From Paracandidimonas soli (GTDB lineage Bacteria; Pseudomonadota; Gammaproteobacteria; Burkholderiales; Burkholderiaceae_B), in assembly GCF_004342005.1 (NCBI RefSeq), contig NZ_SMBX01000003.1, positions 1-64,000 of the forward strand: DNA of 64,000 nt, given 5' to 3'. The notes under the pieces are model-generated. The model saw only the letters and a list, made by a program, of their open reading frames with translations, did not search any database and was not told the DNA's origin. A program made the translations under genes and the position numbers. This document shows, in pieces, positions 41,028 through 53,322 of this stretch (position 1 is its first letter; every line of letters starts with the position of its first letter).

Positions 41028-42707
41028 ATGACATCAGACACTCCACCGATTGCCGCGCAAGGCGTGGCCACCCTGCCCGACGAGGCATGGGCGCAAGCCC
41101 GGCACCGGACGGAAATCATCGGGCCACTGGCAGCGCTTGAGGTGGTCGGGCATGAAGCCGCCGATGAGGCAGCCCAAGCGCTGGGCCTGTCCCGGCGACA
41201 GGTATATGTCCTGATCCGTCGCGCCCGGCAGGGTACTGGCCTGGTAACAGACCTGACGCCCGGCCGATCCGGCGGCGGCAAAGGCAAGGGGCGCTTGCCG
41301 GAACCGGTCGAGCGCATCATCCGCGAGCTGCTGCAAAAGCGCTTCCTGACCAAGCAGAAACGCAGCCTGGCGGCGTTCCACCGCGAAGTCGCGCAGGCGT
41401 GCAAAACCCAGAAGCTGCCGGTGCCGGCGCGCAACACCGTGGCCCAGCGGATTGCCGGACTACACCCGGCGAAAATAGCCCGCAGCCGGGGCGGGCAGGA
41501 CGCTGCCCGTCCCTTGCAAGGCGCGGGTGGCATTCCGCCCGAAGTCACCATGCCGCTGGAACAGGTGCAGATCGACCACACCGTCATCGACCTGATCGTG
41601 GTCGACGAGCGCGACCGGCAACCGATTGGCCGCCCATATTTGACCCTCGCCATCGACGTGTTCACGCGCTGCGTACTCGGCATGGTGGTCACGCTGGAAG
41701 CGCCGTCCGCCGTCTCGGTCGGCCTATGCCTCGCGCATGCCGCCTGCGACAAGCGGCCCTGGCTGGAAGGGCTGAGTGTGGAAATGGACTGGCCGATGAG
41801 CGGCAAGCCCAGGCTGCTCTATCTGGACAACGCGGCCGAGTTCAAAAGCGAAGCGCTGCGCCGTGGCTGCGAACAGCATGGCATCCGGCTGGACTATCGC
41901 CCACCAGGCCAGCCGCACTACGGCGGCATCGTGGAACGGATCATCGGCACGGCGATGCAGATGATCCACGACGAATTACCGGGGACGACCTTCTCCAATC
42001 CCGGCCAGCGCGGCGAGTACGATTCCGAGAAGATGGCCACCCTGACGCTGCGCGAGCTGGAGCGCTGGCTCGCGTTGGCGGTAGGCACCTATCACGGCTC
42101 CGTGCACAACGGCCTGCTCCAGCCGCCGGCCGCGCGCTGGGCCGAGGCCGTGGAGCGCGTTGGCGTCCCGGCCGTCGTTACCCGCCCCACCGCGTTTTTG
42201 GTCGATTTCCTGCCGGTGATCCGCCGCACCCTGACCCGCACCGGCTTTGTCATCGACCACATCCACTACTACGCCGACGCCCTCAAGCCGTGGATTGCCC
42301 GGCGCGAGCGCTTGCCCGCCTTCCTGATCCGGCGCGATCCGCGCGACATCAGCCGCATCTGGGTACTGGAACCGGAAGGTCAGCACTATCTGGAGATCCA
42401 CTACCGCACCTTGTCCCATCCGGCCGTCACCCTCTGGGAACAACGCCAGGCGCTGGCCAAATTGCGTCAGCTCGGGCGCGAGCAGGTGGACGAGTCGGCG
42501 CTGTTCCGCATGATCGGGCAGATGCGCGAGATCGTGACCACCGCCCAGAAGGCCACGCGCAAGGCGCGGCGCGACGCTGATCGCCGCCAGCACCTCAAGA
42601 CGTCGGAGCCACCGGCCAAGCCCATACCGCCGGATGTGGACATGGCTGACCCGCAGGCAGACAACCTGCCGCCGGCCAAACCGTTCGATCAGATCGAGGA
42701 GTGGTAG
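41028..42707 (+). CDS. tniA: Transposase TniA
   Basis: A 559-aa DDE transposase of the Tn7/Mu-like superfamily. An N-terminal helix-turn-helix region (LGLSRRQVYVLIRRARQG) precedes the rve core, where the acidic residues are seen in VQIDHTVIDL, LYLDNAAEFKS and GGIVERIIG. It cuts and joins the transposon ends with TniB and TniQ. I use the ATG at 41028, which gives the standard length; the frame is open 31 codons further upstream. Confidence 0.95.
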   Translation: MTSDTPPIAAQGVATLPDEAWAQARHRTEIIGPLAALEVVGHEAADEAAQALGLSRRQVYVLIRRARQGTGLVTDLTPGRSGGGKGKGRLPEPVERIIRELLQKRFLTKQKRSLAAFHREVAQACKTQKLPVPARNTVAQRIAGLHPAKIARSRGGQDAARPLQGAGGIPPEVTMPLEQVQIDHTVIDLIVVDERDRQPIGRPYLTLAIDVFTRCVLGMVVTLEAPSAVSVGLCLAHAACDKRPWLEGLSVEMDWPMSGKPRLLYLDNAAEFKSEALRRGCEQHGIRLDYRPPGQPHYGGIVERIIGTAMQMIHDELPGTTFSNPGQRGEYDSEKMATLTLRELERWLALAVGTYHGSVHNGLLQPPAARWAEAVERVGVPAVVTRPTAFLVDFLPVIRRTLTRTGFVIDHIHYYADALKPWIARRERLPAFLIRRDPRDISRIWVLEPEGQHYLEIHYRTLSHPAVTLWEQRQALAKLRQLGREQVDESALFRMIGQMREIVTTAQKATRKARRDADRRQHLKTSEPPAKPIPPDVDMADPQADNLPPAKPFDQIEEW

Positions 42708-42709
42708 CC

Positions 42710-43618
42710 GTGGACGAATATCCCGTCATTGACCTGTCCCACCTGCTGCCAGCGGCACAGGGTTTGGCCAGGCTGCCGGCAGACGAGCGCATCCAGCGCA
42801 TTCGCGCCGACCGCTGGATCGGCTACCCGCGCGCGGTCGAGGCGCTGAACCGGCTGGAAACTCTGTATGCGTGGCCGAACAAGCAACGCATGCCAAACCT
42901 GCTGCTGGTCGGCCCCACCAACAACGGCAAGTCGATGATCGTCGAGAAATTCCGGCGGGCGCACCCGGTCGGCACCGACGCTGACCAAGAACATATCCCG
43001 GTGCTGGTCGTGCAGATGCCGTCAGAGCCATCGGTGATCCGCTTCTATGTCGCGCTGCTGGCTGCGATGGGCGCGCCGCTGCGCCCGCGCCCACGGCTGC
43101 CGGAAATGGAGCAACTGGCGCTGGCCCTGCTGCGCATGGTCGGCGTGCGCATGCTGGTGATCGACGAACTGCACAATGTACTGGCTGGCAACAGCGTTAA
43201 CCGGCGCGAGTTCCTCAACCTGCTGCGCTTCCTCGGCAACGAGCTGCGTATCCCCCTGGTCGGGGTCGGCACGCGCGAGGCGTACCTGGCCATCCGTTCG
43301 GACGATCAGTTGGAAAACCGCTTCGAGCCGATGCTGCTGCCGCCGTGGGAGGCCAATGAGGACTGCTGCTCGCTGCTGGCCAGCTTCGCGGCGTCACTCC
43401 CGCTACGGCGGCCATCCCCGATTGCCACGCTGGACATGGCCCGCTACCTGCTCACCCGGAGCGAAGGCACCATCGGCGAGCTTGCACATCTGCTGGTGGC
43501 GGCGGCCGTCGCCGCCGTGGAGAGTGGCGAGGAAGCGATCAACCACCGCACGCTCAGCATGGCCGACTACATCGGCCCCAGTGAGCGGCGGCGACAGTTC
43601 GAGCGGGAACTGATGTGA
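42710..43618 (+). CDS. tniB: Transposition ATPase TniB
   Basis: A 302-aa AAA+ ATPase with Walker A (LLVGPTNNGKSMIVE) and Walker B (RMLVIDELHNVL). TniB selects target DNA, like MuB/TnsC. The GTG at 42710 gives the usual TniB length and follows GAGGAG; another GTG lies three codons earlier. Confidence 0.93.
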   Translation: MDEYPVIDLSHLLPAAQGLARLPADERIQRIRADRWIGYPRAVEALNRLETLYAWPNKQRMPNLLLVGPTNNGKSMIVEKFRRAHPVGTDADQEHIPVLVVQMPSEPSVIRFYVALLAAMGAPLRPRPRLPEMEQLALALLRMVGVRMLVIDELHNVLAGNSVNRREFLNLLRFLGNELRIPLVGVGTREAYLAIRSDDQLENRFEPMLLPPWEANEDCCSLLASFAASLPLRRPSPIATLDMARYLLTRSEGTIGELAHLLVAAAVAAVESGEEAINHRTLSMADYIGPSERRRQFERELM

Positions 43619-44832
43619 AGTCCGCGCCGCGCTGGCCGCTGCATCCGGCACCCAAGGAAGGCGAAGCCCTGTCCTCATGGCTCAACCGGGTCGCCGCCTG
43701 CTACCAGATGGACGTGCACGAGCTGCTGGCCCACGATCTTGGTCACAGCCAACTTGATGACCTGGATACCGCACCATCCTTGTCGTTGCTGACGGCGCTC
43801 TGCCAGCGCAGTGGCGTCGAGCTGGAGCGGTTGCGCAGCATGAGTCTTGCAGGCTGGGTGCCGTGGCTGCTCGACAGTCTCGACGATTCGGTACCAGCAG
43901 CCTTGGAAACCTATACATTCCAATGCGCGGTGCTCCTGCCCAAGCGCACCCGCAAGGTGCGGTCCATCACTCGCTGGCGTGCCTGGCTACCGAGCCAGAC
44001 GATTCGCCGGGCGTGTCCGCAGTGTCTGAACGATCCAACGAATCAAGCTGTGCTACTCGTCTGGCAGCTCCCCTTGATGCTGAGCTGCCCGCAGCATGGC
44101 TGCTGGCTGGAGTCCTACTGGGGCATGCCCGGCCGGTATCTTCAGTGGGAAATCGCCGATGCTGCGCCGCGCCCTGCCGATGACGCAATCGCCTGCATGG
44201 ACCGGCGCACCTGGCAGGCGCTGACGACGGGTTTTGTGGAGCTGCCGCGTCGGCGTGTCCACGCCGGCTTGTGGTTCCGGCTGCTGCGCACCCTGCTTGA
44301 TGAGCTGAACACGCCGCTCTCGCACTGCGGCAGTTGCTCGGCGAGCATCCGCCATGTCTGGGAGCGCTGCGGCCATCCGCTGCGCGCCGGGCAGAGTCTG
44401 TGGCGTCCCTACGAGATTCTGGCCCCGGCGGTGCAGTGGCAGATGCTGGAGGCGGCGGCCACCGCCATCACGCTGATCGAGTCAAAGGCGCTGATCCCGC
44501 GCGGGGAACAGGCCGCGCTGTTTCAGACGGAGCCGCACACTGGTTTCACCAACGGCCTGCCGGCGAAGGTGCCGAAGCCGGAACCCATCAACCACTGGCA
44601 ACGAGCAGCCCAGGCCATCGATGAGGCCATCATTGAAGCGCGACACAACCCGGAGACGGCCCGCTTGCTGTTCACACTGGCGTCCTACGGGCGACGCGAC
44701 CCCGAATCCCTGGAACGTTTGCGCGCCACGTTCACCAAGGAGGGCATCCCGCCGGAGTTTTTGTCACATTACGAGCCTGAATGGCCGTTTGCAGGTCTTA
44801 GACTAAATGACGGGTTAAGTGACAGTTTTTGA
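43615..44832 (+). CDS. tniQ: Transposition protein TniQ
   Basis: A 405-aa TniQ/TnsD-family protein with Cys pairs that probably bind zinc (RRACPQCLNDPT, LSCPQHGCWLES, HCGSCSASIRHVWERCGH). TniQ is needed for target choice. The GTG start overlaps the tniB stop (GTGA), so translation is coupled. Confidence 0.93.
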   Translation: MKSAPRWPLHPAPKEGEALSSWLNRVAACYQMDVHELLAHDLGHSQLDDLDTAPSLSLLTALCQRSGVELERLRSMSLAGWVPWLLDSLDDSVPAALETYTFQCAVLLPKRTRKVRSITRWRAWLPSQTIRRACPQCLNDPTNQAVLLVWQLPLMLSCPQHGCWLESYWGMPGRYLQWEIADAAPRPADDAIACMDRRTWQALTTGFVELPRRRVHAGLWFRLLRTLLDELNTPLSHCGSCSASIRHVWERCGHPLRAGQSLWRPYEILAPAVQWQMLEAAATAITLIESKALIPRGEQAALFQTEPHTGFTNGLPAKVPKPEPINHWQRAAQAIDEAIIEARHNPETARLLFTLASYGRRDPESLERLRATFTKEGIPPEFLSHYEPEWPFAGLRLNDGLSDSF

Positions 44833-44856
44833 CGGCGAGAACTTTCTGGCTCACAC

Positions 44857-44884
44857 TGTCACATAATCGAACGTATATGTGACA
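44857..44884. promoter_or_regulatory. res site of the Tn5053-type transposon
   Basis: TGTCACATA and TATGTGACA form a 9-bp dyad with a 10-nt spacer in the tniQ-tniR gap; a further GTGACAG copy is at about 44819. TniR acts here to resolve cointegrates. It probably also regulates tniR. Confidence 0.7.
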
Positions 44885-44892
44885 GGTACGAC

Positions 44893-45507
44893 ATGCTGAT
44901 AGGCTACATGCGGGTATCGAAGGCGGACGGCTCCCAGGCTACCGATTTGCAGCGCGACGCGCTGATTGCCGCCGGGGTCGATCCAGTACATCTTTACGAG
45001 GACCAGGCATCCGGCATGCGCGAGGATCGGCCCGGCTTGACGAGCTGCCTGAAGGCGTTGCGAACTGGCGACACACTGGTCGTGTGGAAACTGGATCGGC
45101 TCGGACGCGACCTGCGACATCTCATCAACACCGTGCACGACCTGACTGGGCGCGGCATCGGCTTGAAGGTATTAACCGGGCACGGCGCGGCCATCGACAC
45201 CACGACCGCCGCCGGCAAGCTGGTCTTTGGCATCTTCGCCGCCCTGGCCGAGTTCGAGCGCGAGTTGATCGCGGAGCGCACGATTGCCGGCCTAGCCTCG
45301 GCCCGCGCGCGCGGGCGGAAAGGCGGCCGGCCGTTCAAGATGACCGCCGCCAAGCTGCGGCTGGCGATGGCGGCAATGGGTCAGCCAGAGACCAAGGTCG
45401 GCGACCTGTGCCAGGAACTTGGCGTCACGCGGCAGACCCTGTATCGGCATGTTTCACCCAAGGGTGAGCTACGTCCAGATGGCGAGAAGCTACTCAGCCG
45501 AATTTGA
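44893..45507 (+). CDS. tniR: Cointegrate resolvase TniR
   Basis: A 204-aa serine recombinase: the N-terminal catalytic domain starts MLIGYMRVSKADGSQ with Ser10 as nucleophile, then LDRLGRDLRHLI and the YxxEFERELIAERT region; a C-terminal helix-turn-helix follows (VGDLCQELGVTRQTLYRHV). It resolves transposon cointegrates at the adjacent res site. Confidence 0.94.
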   Translation: MLIGYMRVSKADGSQATDLQRDALIAAGVDPVHLYEDQASGMREDRPGLTSCLKALRTGDTLVVWKLDRLGRDLRHLINTVHDLTGRGIGLKVLTGHGAAIDTTTAAGKLVFGIFAALAEFERELIAERTIAGLASARARGRKGGRPFKMTAAKLRLAMAAMGQPETKVGDLCQELGVTRQTLYRHVSPKGELRPDGEKLLSRI

Positions 45508-45559
45508 TGCCGGCATGAGGCAACGTAGCGACAGCGTGGTTTGTCTCAATGGGAAGCGC

Positions 45560-45796
45560 TCATGATCGATCTTTGAAGGCCCGCAGCAGTCGTGTCACAG
45601 ACAGGACGAACAAACCGGTCAGCGTGAGGGCTGCGATACCCCAGTACTCTCCGATGAACGCGCCGGCCGTCGTGCCGGCCAGCACAATGGCGAGAATCGG
45701 CAAATGGCAGGGACAGGTGAGCACGGCCAGCGCGCCCCACAGGTAGCCGGTGATCGGTTTGTGCGTCTCGGACGGCAAGCGCTCGGGGCTGTTCAT
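45560..45796 (-). CDS. merE: Mercury resistance protein MerE
   Basis: A 78-aa membrane protein with two helices and the Cys pair LTCPCHLP in the first. MerE helps uptake of mercury species. It is the last gene of the mer operon and overlaps merD by 4 bp. Confidence 0.93.
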   Translation of the reverse strand: MNSPERLPSETHKPITGYLWGALAVLTCPCHLPILAIVLAGTTAGAFIGEYWGIAALTLTGLFVLSVTRLLRAFKDRS

Positions 45797-46158
45797 GGCA
45801 GACTCTCCGCGTGCTGTGCCGGCTCGGTCGGCATGGTGGCCAACTGCACCTCCAGATCGGCCAACGCTTCGCGCCGACGCTCGACGAACTGGCGCAGAAC
45901 GGCAAGCTGCGCGGCCGCTTCATCGCCGTCCGCAGCATCCAGCGCCCGGCACAGCCGCGCCAGCGCGTCCAGGCCGATGCCCGCCTCGAAGGCCGCCCGC
46001 ACGAAGCACAGCCGTTGCAAGGCGGCATCATCGAACAGGCCATAGCCGCCCGGGGTGCACGCCACCGGACGCAGCAATCCGCGCAGCAGGTAGTCGCGCA
46101 CGATATGCACGCTCACCCCGGCATCAAGGGCCAGCCGGGACACGGTGTAGGCGCTCAT
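45793..46158 (-). CDS. merD: Mercury operon co-regulator MerD
   Basis: A 121-aa MerR-like protein ([28 protein letters not shown]) lacking the metal-binding Cys of MerR. It competes with activated MerR to switch the operon off. It lies between merA and merE. Confidence 0.93.
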   Translation of the reverse strand: MSAYTVSRLALDAGVSVHIVRDYLLRGLLRPVACTPGGYGLFDDAALQRLCFVRAAFEAGIGLDALARLCRALDAADGDEAAAQLAVLRQFVERRREALADLEVQLATMPTEPAQHAESLP

Positions 46159-46174
46159 TGAAAACCTCCTTTTT

Positions 46175-48341
<2,167 letters not shown>

Positions 48342-48356
48342 GGTGAACTCCTGTGA

Positions 48357-48707
48357 TCAATAGAAAAATGGCACGACGTAGGGAAATCCGAGCGCGACCA
48401 AAACCAGCACGGCCACGCCCCAGAAAATGAGCTTGTAAGTAGCTCGCACTTGGGGAATCGCGCAAACCTCACCCGGTTTGCAGGCGGCTGACGGCCGGTA
48501 GATGCGCCGCCAGGCGAAGAACAACGCCACCAGCGCCACGCCGATAAAGATGGGGCGATAGGGTTCCAACACCGTCAAGTTGCCGATCCAAGCGCCGCTG
48601 AACCCCAAGGCGATCAGAACCAGCGGCCCGAGGCAGCAAGCCGAGGCGAGGATGGCGGCCAGCCCGCCAGTGAAGAGCGCGCCGCGCCCGTTTTGAGGTT
48701 CAGACAT
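48357..48707 (-). CDS. merT: Mercury transporter MerT
   Basis: A 116-aa three-helix membrane protein with LASACCLGPLVL in the first helix and a second Cys pair (AACKPGEVCAIP) in the loop. The ATG at 48707 gives the usual length; AAAGGACAAACGT precedes it. It is the first gene of the mer transcript. Confidence 0.96.
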   Translation of the reverse strand: MSEPQNGRGALFTGGLAAILASACCLGPLVLIALGFSGAWIGNLTVLEPYRPIFIGVALVALFFAWRRIYRPSAACKPGEVCAIPQVRATYKLIFWGVAVLVLVALGFPYVVPFFY

Positions 48708-48742
48708 ACGTTTGTCCTTTCGAATCTGAATTGGATAGCTTA

Positions 48743-48773
48743 AGCTTACTTCCGTAGTTATGTACGGAGTCAA
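48743..48773 (-). promoter_or_regulatory. mer operator-promoter (PmerT)
   Basis: On the minus strand TTGACT and TAAGCT are separated by 19 bp, the long spacer typical of MerR-controlled promoters, with the MerR dyad CCGTACATAACTACGG between them. MerR untwists this DNA on binding Hg(II). Confidence 0.9.
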
Positions 48774-48778
48774 GCGAT

Positions 48779-49213
48779 ATGGAAAACAATTTGGAGAACC
48801 TGACCATTGGCGTTTTCGCCAGGACGGCCGGGGTCAATGTGGAGACCATCCGGTTCTATCAGCGCAAGGGCTTGCTCCCGGAACCGGACAAGCCTTACGG
48901 CAGCATTCGCCGCTATGGCGAGACGGATGTAACGCGGGTGCGCTTCGTGAAATCAGCCCAGCGGTTGGGCTTCAGCCTGGATGAGATCGCCGAGCTGCTG
49001 CGGCTGGAGGATGGCACCCATTGCGAGGAAGCCAGCAGCCTGGCCGAGCACAAGCTCAAGGACGTGCGCGAGAGGATGGCTGACCTGGCGCGCATGGAGG
49101 CCGTGCTGTCTGATTTGGTGTGCGCCTGCCATGCGCGGAAGGGGAACGTTTCCTGCCCGCTGATTGCGTCACTGCAAGGGAAGAAAGAACCGCGCAGTGC
49201 GGACGCGGTGTAG
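48779..49213 (+). CDS. merR: Mercury-responsive regulator MerR
   Basis: A 144-aa protein with an N-terminal helix-turn-helix ([23 protein letters not shown]), a long coiled-coil helix and the Hg-binding Cys ([28 protein letters not shown]). It divergently faces merT over a shared operator. Confidence 0.96.
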   Translation: MENNLENLTIGVFARTAGVNVETIRFYQRKGLLPEPDKPYGSIRRYGETDVTRVRFVKSAQRLGFSLDEIAELLRLEDGTHCEEASSLAEHKLKDVRERMADLARMEAVLSDLVCACHARKGNVSCPLIASLQGKKEPRSADAV

Positions 49214-49305
49214 CCCGAGGGAACTACGCCTTAGCGTGCTTTATTTTCCGTTTTCTGAGGCGACTCCAACGTCAGAAAAGACCGTGCGGTCGACTTTTGA
49301 TATTT

Positions 49306-49331
49306 CGTGCTGTCGCCTTCTGAAAGTGACA
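49306..49331 (-). repeat. Terminal inverted repeat, mer side
   Basis: The plus strand reads GTGCTGTCGCCTTCTGAAAG followed by TGACA, the inverted form of the other transposon end with few mismatches. A subterminal motif (CGTCAGAAAAGACCGTGCGG) at 49270-49289 resembles accessory TniA-binding sites. Confidence 0.88.
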
Positions 49332-49336
49332 CAGTT
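49332..49336. repeat. Target-site duplication (right)
   Basis: CAGTT directly after the right transposon end, identical to 40880-40884. It lies 68 bp upstream of the resolvase start, in the region expected for that resolvase's res site. Confidence 0.85.
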
Positions 49337-49403
49337 TTGCATGGCCGATGAGGCTCGAATCCGTTAAGATATCCGTTAATTTATCAATGTCCTGGTTCTG
49401 TCA

Positions 49404-49973
49404 ATGAATCAACGCATAGGGTACGCCCGCGTTTCGACGGACGATCAGCACCTAGACCTGCAGCGCGACGCGCTCACGCAGGCCGCGTGCAGCGTGACTT
49501 ACGAAGAAGCGATCAGCGGCAAGAACGCGGTACGCCCGGAGCTTGAGCAATGCCTCAAGGCACTACGATCCGGGGATACTCTCGTGGTATGGCGGTTGGA
49601 TCGCCTTGGGCGCAGCCTGCCCGACCTGGTGAAGATCGTGGCCGAGTTGGAGGAGCGCGGCGTGCATTTTGAAAGCTTGACCGAGAAGATCGAGACAGGC
49701 AGCGCGGCGGGCAAACTGCAATTTCACGTTTTCGCAGCCTTGGCAGAGTTCGAGCGCGCCCTGATTCGGGAACGGACGCAGGCCGGGCTTGCCGCCGCTC
49801 GCGCCCGTGGTCGGGCCGGTGGTCGAAAACCGAAGTTAGACGACAAGCAGGTGCGCGAGATCAAAGCCCTGCTACGTGATCCAGACATTCGGGTGGCTGA
49901 GGTGGCCCGTCGGTATGGCGTATCCCGTACCACTCTTTACAAGCACGTCGGCGTAGTTATGCCGCGTCAATGA
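49404..49973 (+). CDS. Plasmid serine resolvase
   Basis: A 189-aa resolvase/invertase: IGYARVSTDDQHLDLQRDAL with the nucleophilic Ser, VVWRLDRLGRSLPDL and EFERALIRERTQAGL, ending in a helix-turn-helix (VAEVARRYGVSRTTLYKHV). It differs from TniR and is outside the transposon, so it belongs to the host replicon or its cargo, probably resolving multimers. Its upstream region carries repeated TCCGTTAA (49361-49382) and the transposon junction, so the res site may be split. Confidence 0.88.
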   Translation: MNQRIGYARVSTDDQHLDLQRDALTQAACSVTYEEAISGKNAVRPELEQCLKALRSGDTLVVWRLDRLGRSLPDLVKIVAELEERGVHFESLTEKIETGSAAGKLQFHVFAALAEFERALIRERTQAGLAAARARGRAGGRKPKLDDKQVREIKALLRDPDIRVAEVARRYGVSRTTLYKHVGVVMPRQ

Positions 49974-49982
49974 GGAATTTTG

Positions 49983-51737
49983 ATGCTCCAACAATCGCTA
50001 GAAGTTGGCGCTTCTGACAAGATGCGACAGTCCGCTCAGGAGTCTGAAGCTGTGCTTAATTGTCCTGTTATGGCCGCGACTGAAGCAATGGCGGCAGGAG
50101 GGGGGATAGAAGCTCGTGGAGCGATTTTTACGCGCTCAGAGGTGGTTGACTTCATCCTGGACCTGACTGGATACACGGAAGATCAACCGCTTCATGAAAA
50201 GCGGCTCTTGGAGCCATCATTCGGCGGAGGAGATTTTCTGCTGCCGATCATTGGTCGACTGTTGGGCGCATGGCGGGCGGCCAGGCCGAACGGTTCCGCG
50301 CTCGACGAACTGGCCGATGCGATCCGGGCGGTGGAGCTGCACCACGACACCTTTCGCAGCACTCAAGCCGCCGTTGTCGCGCTACTCAATCGCCAGGGGA
50401 TTGCTGCGGATACTGCGACCGCCTTGGCTGACTGCTGGCTGTCACAGGGTGATTTCCTGCTGGCACCGCTGGAAGGGCAATTTGATTTTGTGGTGGGCAA
50501 CCCGCCCTATGTCCGCCAGGAGTTGATCCCGGCGCCGCTGCTTGCCGAGTACCGCAGTCGTTACCTGACCATGTTTGATCGGGCCGATATCTACATTCCC
50601 TTCATTGAGCGGTCGCTGTCGGTCTTGTCGGATGGTGGCAGCCTGGGCTTCATCTGCGCGGATCGCTGGATGAAGAACCGCTATGGTGGGCCGCTGCGCA
50701 GTCTCGTAGCTGAGCGGTTCCACCTGAAACTCTATGTCGATATGGTGGATACACCGGCTTTCCACTCCGATGTGATCGCCTACCCAGCCATCACTGTCAT
50801 CAGCCGTGAAGTGCCGGGGGCAACGCGCATCGCTCACCGTCCGGCCATTGACCGGACGACGCTGACCGAACTGGCTGGCTTGCTTACAGCCCCTGCGCTG
50901 CCGAAAGAACCCGGCCCGGTGCGCGAACTTGCCCGCGTGACTAACGGTGCGGAGCCGTGGCTGCTGGAGTCCTCCGACCAGATGGCTCTCATTCGCCGTC
51001 TGGAGAGTGCTTTCCCCCAGCTAGAAGAGGCAGGGTGCAAGGTTGGGATTGGTGTTGCGACCGGCGCTGACAAGGCGTTCATAGGGGATTTCCAGGAGCT
51101 CGATGTTGAGCCAGACCGGAAGCTACCGCTGGTGACAACCAGGGACATCATGACCGGCGAGGTGCAGTGGCGCGGGCAGGGTGTCATCAACCCCTTTGCC
51201 GAGCCAGCAGGACTGGTCAATCTCGACGAGTATCCGCGCCTACGGCGCTACCTTGAGGCTAGACGGGAGGTGATTGCAGGGCGTCACTGTGCGCGGAAAG
51301 CTCCAGCTAACTGGTATCGCACGATTGACCGCATCACCCCGGCGCTAGCCGCGAGGCCTAAGCTCCTGATTCCAGACATCAAGGGTGAGGCACACATTGT
51401 CTTTGAAGGTGGTGAGCTGTATCCCCATCACAACCTCTACTACGTCACGTCAGACGACTGGGATTTGCGGGCCTTGCAGGCTGTGCTGCTGTCCGCCGTC
51501 ACTCGTCTGTTCGTGGCGACCTATTCAACGAAAATGCGGGGAGGGTTCCTGCGGTTCCAAGCGCAGTACCTACGTCGCATCCGCATCCCGCGTTGGGCGG
51601 ATGTGTCTGAACTGCTGCGCCGTGAGCTGGCCGAGGCTGCCATCAGGCGGGACGTGCAAGCATGCAACCGGGCTGTATTCAAGCTTTACGGCTTGAGCCA
51701 CGAAGAACGATCTGCCCTCGGGGGCAATGGAGAATAA
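49983..51737 (+). CDS. Type II DNA adenine methyltransferase, PaeR7I/XhoI type
   Basis: A 584-aa N6-adenine methyltransferase with motif [12 protein letters not shown] (residues 76-84) and the catalytic NPPY (173-176) in [14 protein letters not shown], then a long target-recognition part. The gene is directly upstream (stop adjacent to start) of a PaeR7I-like endonuclease, so it most likely modifies CTCGAG. AGGAATTTTG lies before the ATG. It is somewhat longer than the PaeR7I enzyme, with an extended N-terminus. Specificity is inferred from its partner. Confidence 0.85.
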   Translation: MLQQSLEVGASDKMRQSAQESEAVLNCPVMAATEAMAAGGGIEARGAIFTRSEVVDFILDLTGYTEDQPLHEKRLLEPSFGGGDFLLPIIGRLLGAWRAARPNGSALDELADAIRAVELHHDTFRSTQAAVVALLNRQGIAADTATALADCWLSQGDFLLAPLEGQFDFVVGNPPYVRQELIPAPLLAEYRSRYLTMFDRADIYIPFIERSLSVLSDGGSLGFICADRWMKNRYGGPLRSLVAERFHLKLYVDMVDTPAFHSDVIAYPAITVISREVPGATRIAHRPAIDRTTLTELAGLLTAPALPKEPGPVRELARVTNGAEPWLLESSDQMALIRRLESAFPQLEEAGCKVGIGVATGADKAFIGDFQELDVEPDRKLPLVTTRDIMTGEVQWRGQGVINPFAEPAGLVNLDEYPRLRRYLEARREVIAGRHCARKAPANWYRTIDRITPALAARPKLLIPDIKGEAHIVFEGGELYPHHNLYYVTSDDWDLRALQAVLLSAVTRLFVATYSTKMRGGFLRFQAQYLRRIRIPRWADVSELLRRELAEAAIRRDVQACNRAVFKLYGLSHEERSALGGNGE

Positions 51738-52481
51738 ATGGCACTTGATCTCGTCAACTACGAACAAAAAGCCCGAGAGGCGGTGAAAGCATTTTGGGGC
51801 AACCGTGAAGCAGCAAGGCAGAAACAGATTGAGTCAGGCAATGCCGACCAAGGAGAACGGGCGGGCGTAACAGCCGGAAAGAACATGGATGGGTTCTTGG
51901 CCTTGATACTCGACGTCATCAGGGCCAATGGACTCTCCCATGCTGAGATATACCAGAACCGGGCAATGCTGACATTGCCCGGTTATTTCCGTCCGACGAA
52001 ATTGTGGGATTTGCTGGTTCTTTACAAGGGTGAGCTGATTGCCGCAATCGAGCTGAAAAGTCAGGTTGGCCCCTCGTTTGGAAACAACTTCAACAACAGA
52101 ACCGAAGAAGCCATCGGAACCGCCCACGATCTTTGGACAGCTTTTCGTGAAGAGGCTTTTGGTAAGCAGCCGCGACCGTTCGTTGGTTGGCTGATGATGG
52201 TCGAGGATGCGCCGGGGTCGCGCAAGACTGTCCGCGATGCATCACCGCATTTCCCAGTGTTCGAGGAGTTCAAGGGCGCGTCTTATCTCAAGCGGTATGA
52301 CCTGCTGTGTCAGCGGCTGGTCCAGGAACAGCTATACACAACGGCAGCCGTCCTAACTGCGGAGCGGAGTGCGCTGGATACGGGCGAATTTACTGAATTG
52401 TCGTCAATGACCAGCCTCAAGACATTCGTTGCAGCTTTGGCGGGTCATGTCGCTGCGGAAGCAGCACGGCTCGGGGAGTAA
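51738..52481 (+). CDS. PaeR7I/XhoI-like type II restriction endonuclease
   Basis: A 247-aa protein, essentially the length of PaeR7I, with a PD-(D/E)XK-like core in [22 protein letters not shown] (Asp91, Glu105, Lys107). Segments such as [14 protein letters not shown] and [15 protein letters not shown] are the family's fingerprint. It should cut CTCGAG unless methylated. It starts at the base after the methyltransferase stop, so production is tightly coupled. Confidence 0.88.
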   Translation: MALDLVNYEQKAREAVKAFWGNREAARQKQIESGNADQGERAGVTAGKNMDGFLALILDVIRANGLSHAEIYQNRAMLTLPGYFRPTKLWDLLVLYKGELIAAIELKSQVGPSFGNNFNNRTEEAIGTAHDLWTAFREEAFGKQPRPFVGWLMMVEDAPGSRKTVRDASPHFPVFEEFKGASYLKRYDLLCQRLVQEQLYTTAAVLTAERSALDTGEFTELSSMTSLKTFVAALAGHVAAEAARLGE

Positions 52482-52484
52482 TGA

Positions 52485-53306
52485 ATGGCCGACCTGAGCG
52501 CATTCGAACGGCGTAAACTCGAAAAGCTGCTTGGGATGGGCAGCGGGTACGTAATGAACTTCTCTGATCGTACCTATTCCGAGTTCTTTCTGGACTATCG
52601 CGTTGAGATCGACGCGGCCATGTACCGAACGGGTGGGGACTCAAAGGCCAAGCGGATGCGTACCTTCTGGGATATTGCCCCTAATCACACAGCCGGCAGG
52701 GTAATTGATGGCTTGATCGCCTACGGTGCTCAAGAAGACTGCTTTGGGGATAGTAACCCCCTGCTGATCGACGACTGCAGGAAGATTGCACAGCGACTCC
52801 TCAGTGACCAGCCGGTGGCCGAGTTAGATGCGTTAACCGCCATCGCGGATGAGCGAGACTTTGAGGTCGTGGCCGAGCATGTCCGTGAGGCTATCGAGAA
52901 AAATCAGCCCGAAGGTGGTCTGGATCGTCTACATACCTTCGTCAACAAGTTCATCCGAGTGACCTGTGAGCCACACGGTATTGTGATTACTCGTGATAAG
53001 CCACTACATAGCATTTTTGGCGAATACGTAAAGAAACTGCGCGAAGGTGGACACCTTGAGTCTGCAATGACCGAGCGTATCCTGAAGTCCAGTATTTCTG
53101 TGCTGGAAGCTTTCAACGATGTGCGTAACAACAAGAGTCTTGCGCACGACAACCCGATATTGAACTACGAGGAAAGCTTGCTGATCTTCAATCACGTGGC
53201 AGCCTCGATTCGTTTCATCAAGGGGCTGGAGGCAAAGATCAAAACTCAGGTGGTGGCCTATGAGCAGACCCAGAAGGCGAACTGGGATGACAGCATCCCA
53301 TTCTGA
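52485..53306 (+). CDS. Abortive-infection family protein (Abi_C domain)
   Basis: A 273-aa soluble protein whose C-terminal ~90 residues have the Abi_C signature (SSISVLEAFNDVRNNKSLAHDNPIL). The N-terminal ~170 residues have no enzyme motif that I recognise. Abi_C proteins are linked to phage defence by cell suicide, mechanism mostly unproven. It lies 3 bp after the endonuclease gene with GGGGAG at the start, so it forms one operon with the restriction-modification pair. That fixed order suggests a backup for restriction. Confidence 0.8.
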   Translation: MADLSAFERRKLEKLLGMGSGYVMNFSDRTYSEFFLDYRVEIDAAMYRTGGDSKAKRMRTFWDIAPNHTAGRVIDGLIAYGAQEDCFGDSNPLLIDDCRKIAQRLLSDQPVAELDALTAIADERDFEVVAEHVREAIEKNQPEGGLDRLHTFVNKFIRVTCEPHGIVITRDKPLHSIFGEYVKKLREGGHLESAMTERILKSSISVLEAFNDVRNNKSLAHDNPILNYEESLLIFNHVAASIRFIKGLEAKIKTQVVAYEQTQKANWDDSIPF

Positions 53307-53322
53307 CTACAAAGGTGCTCCC

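Noticed and set aside
41399..42580. 393-codon frame in another phase of tniA
   Set aside because: A phase shadow of tniA, Arg/Pro-rich, with no motif.
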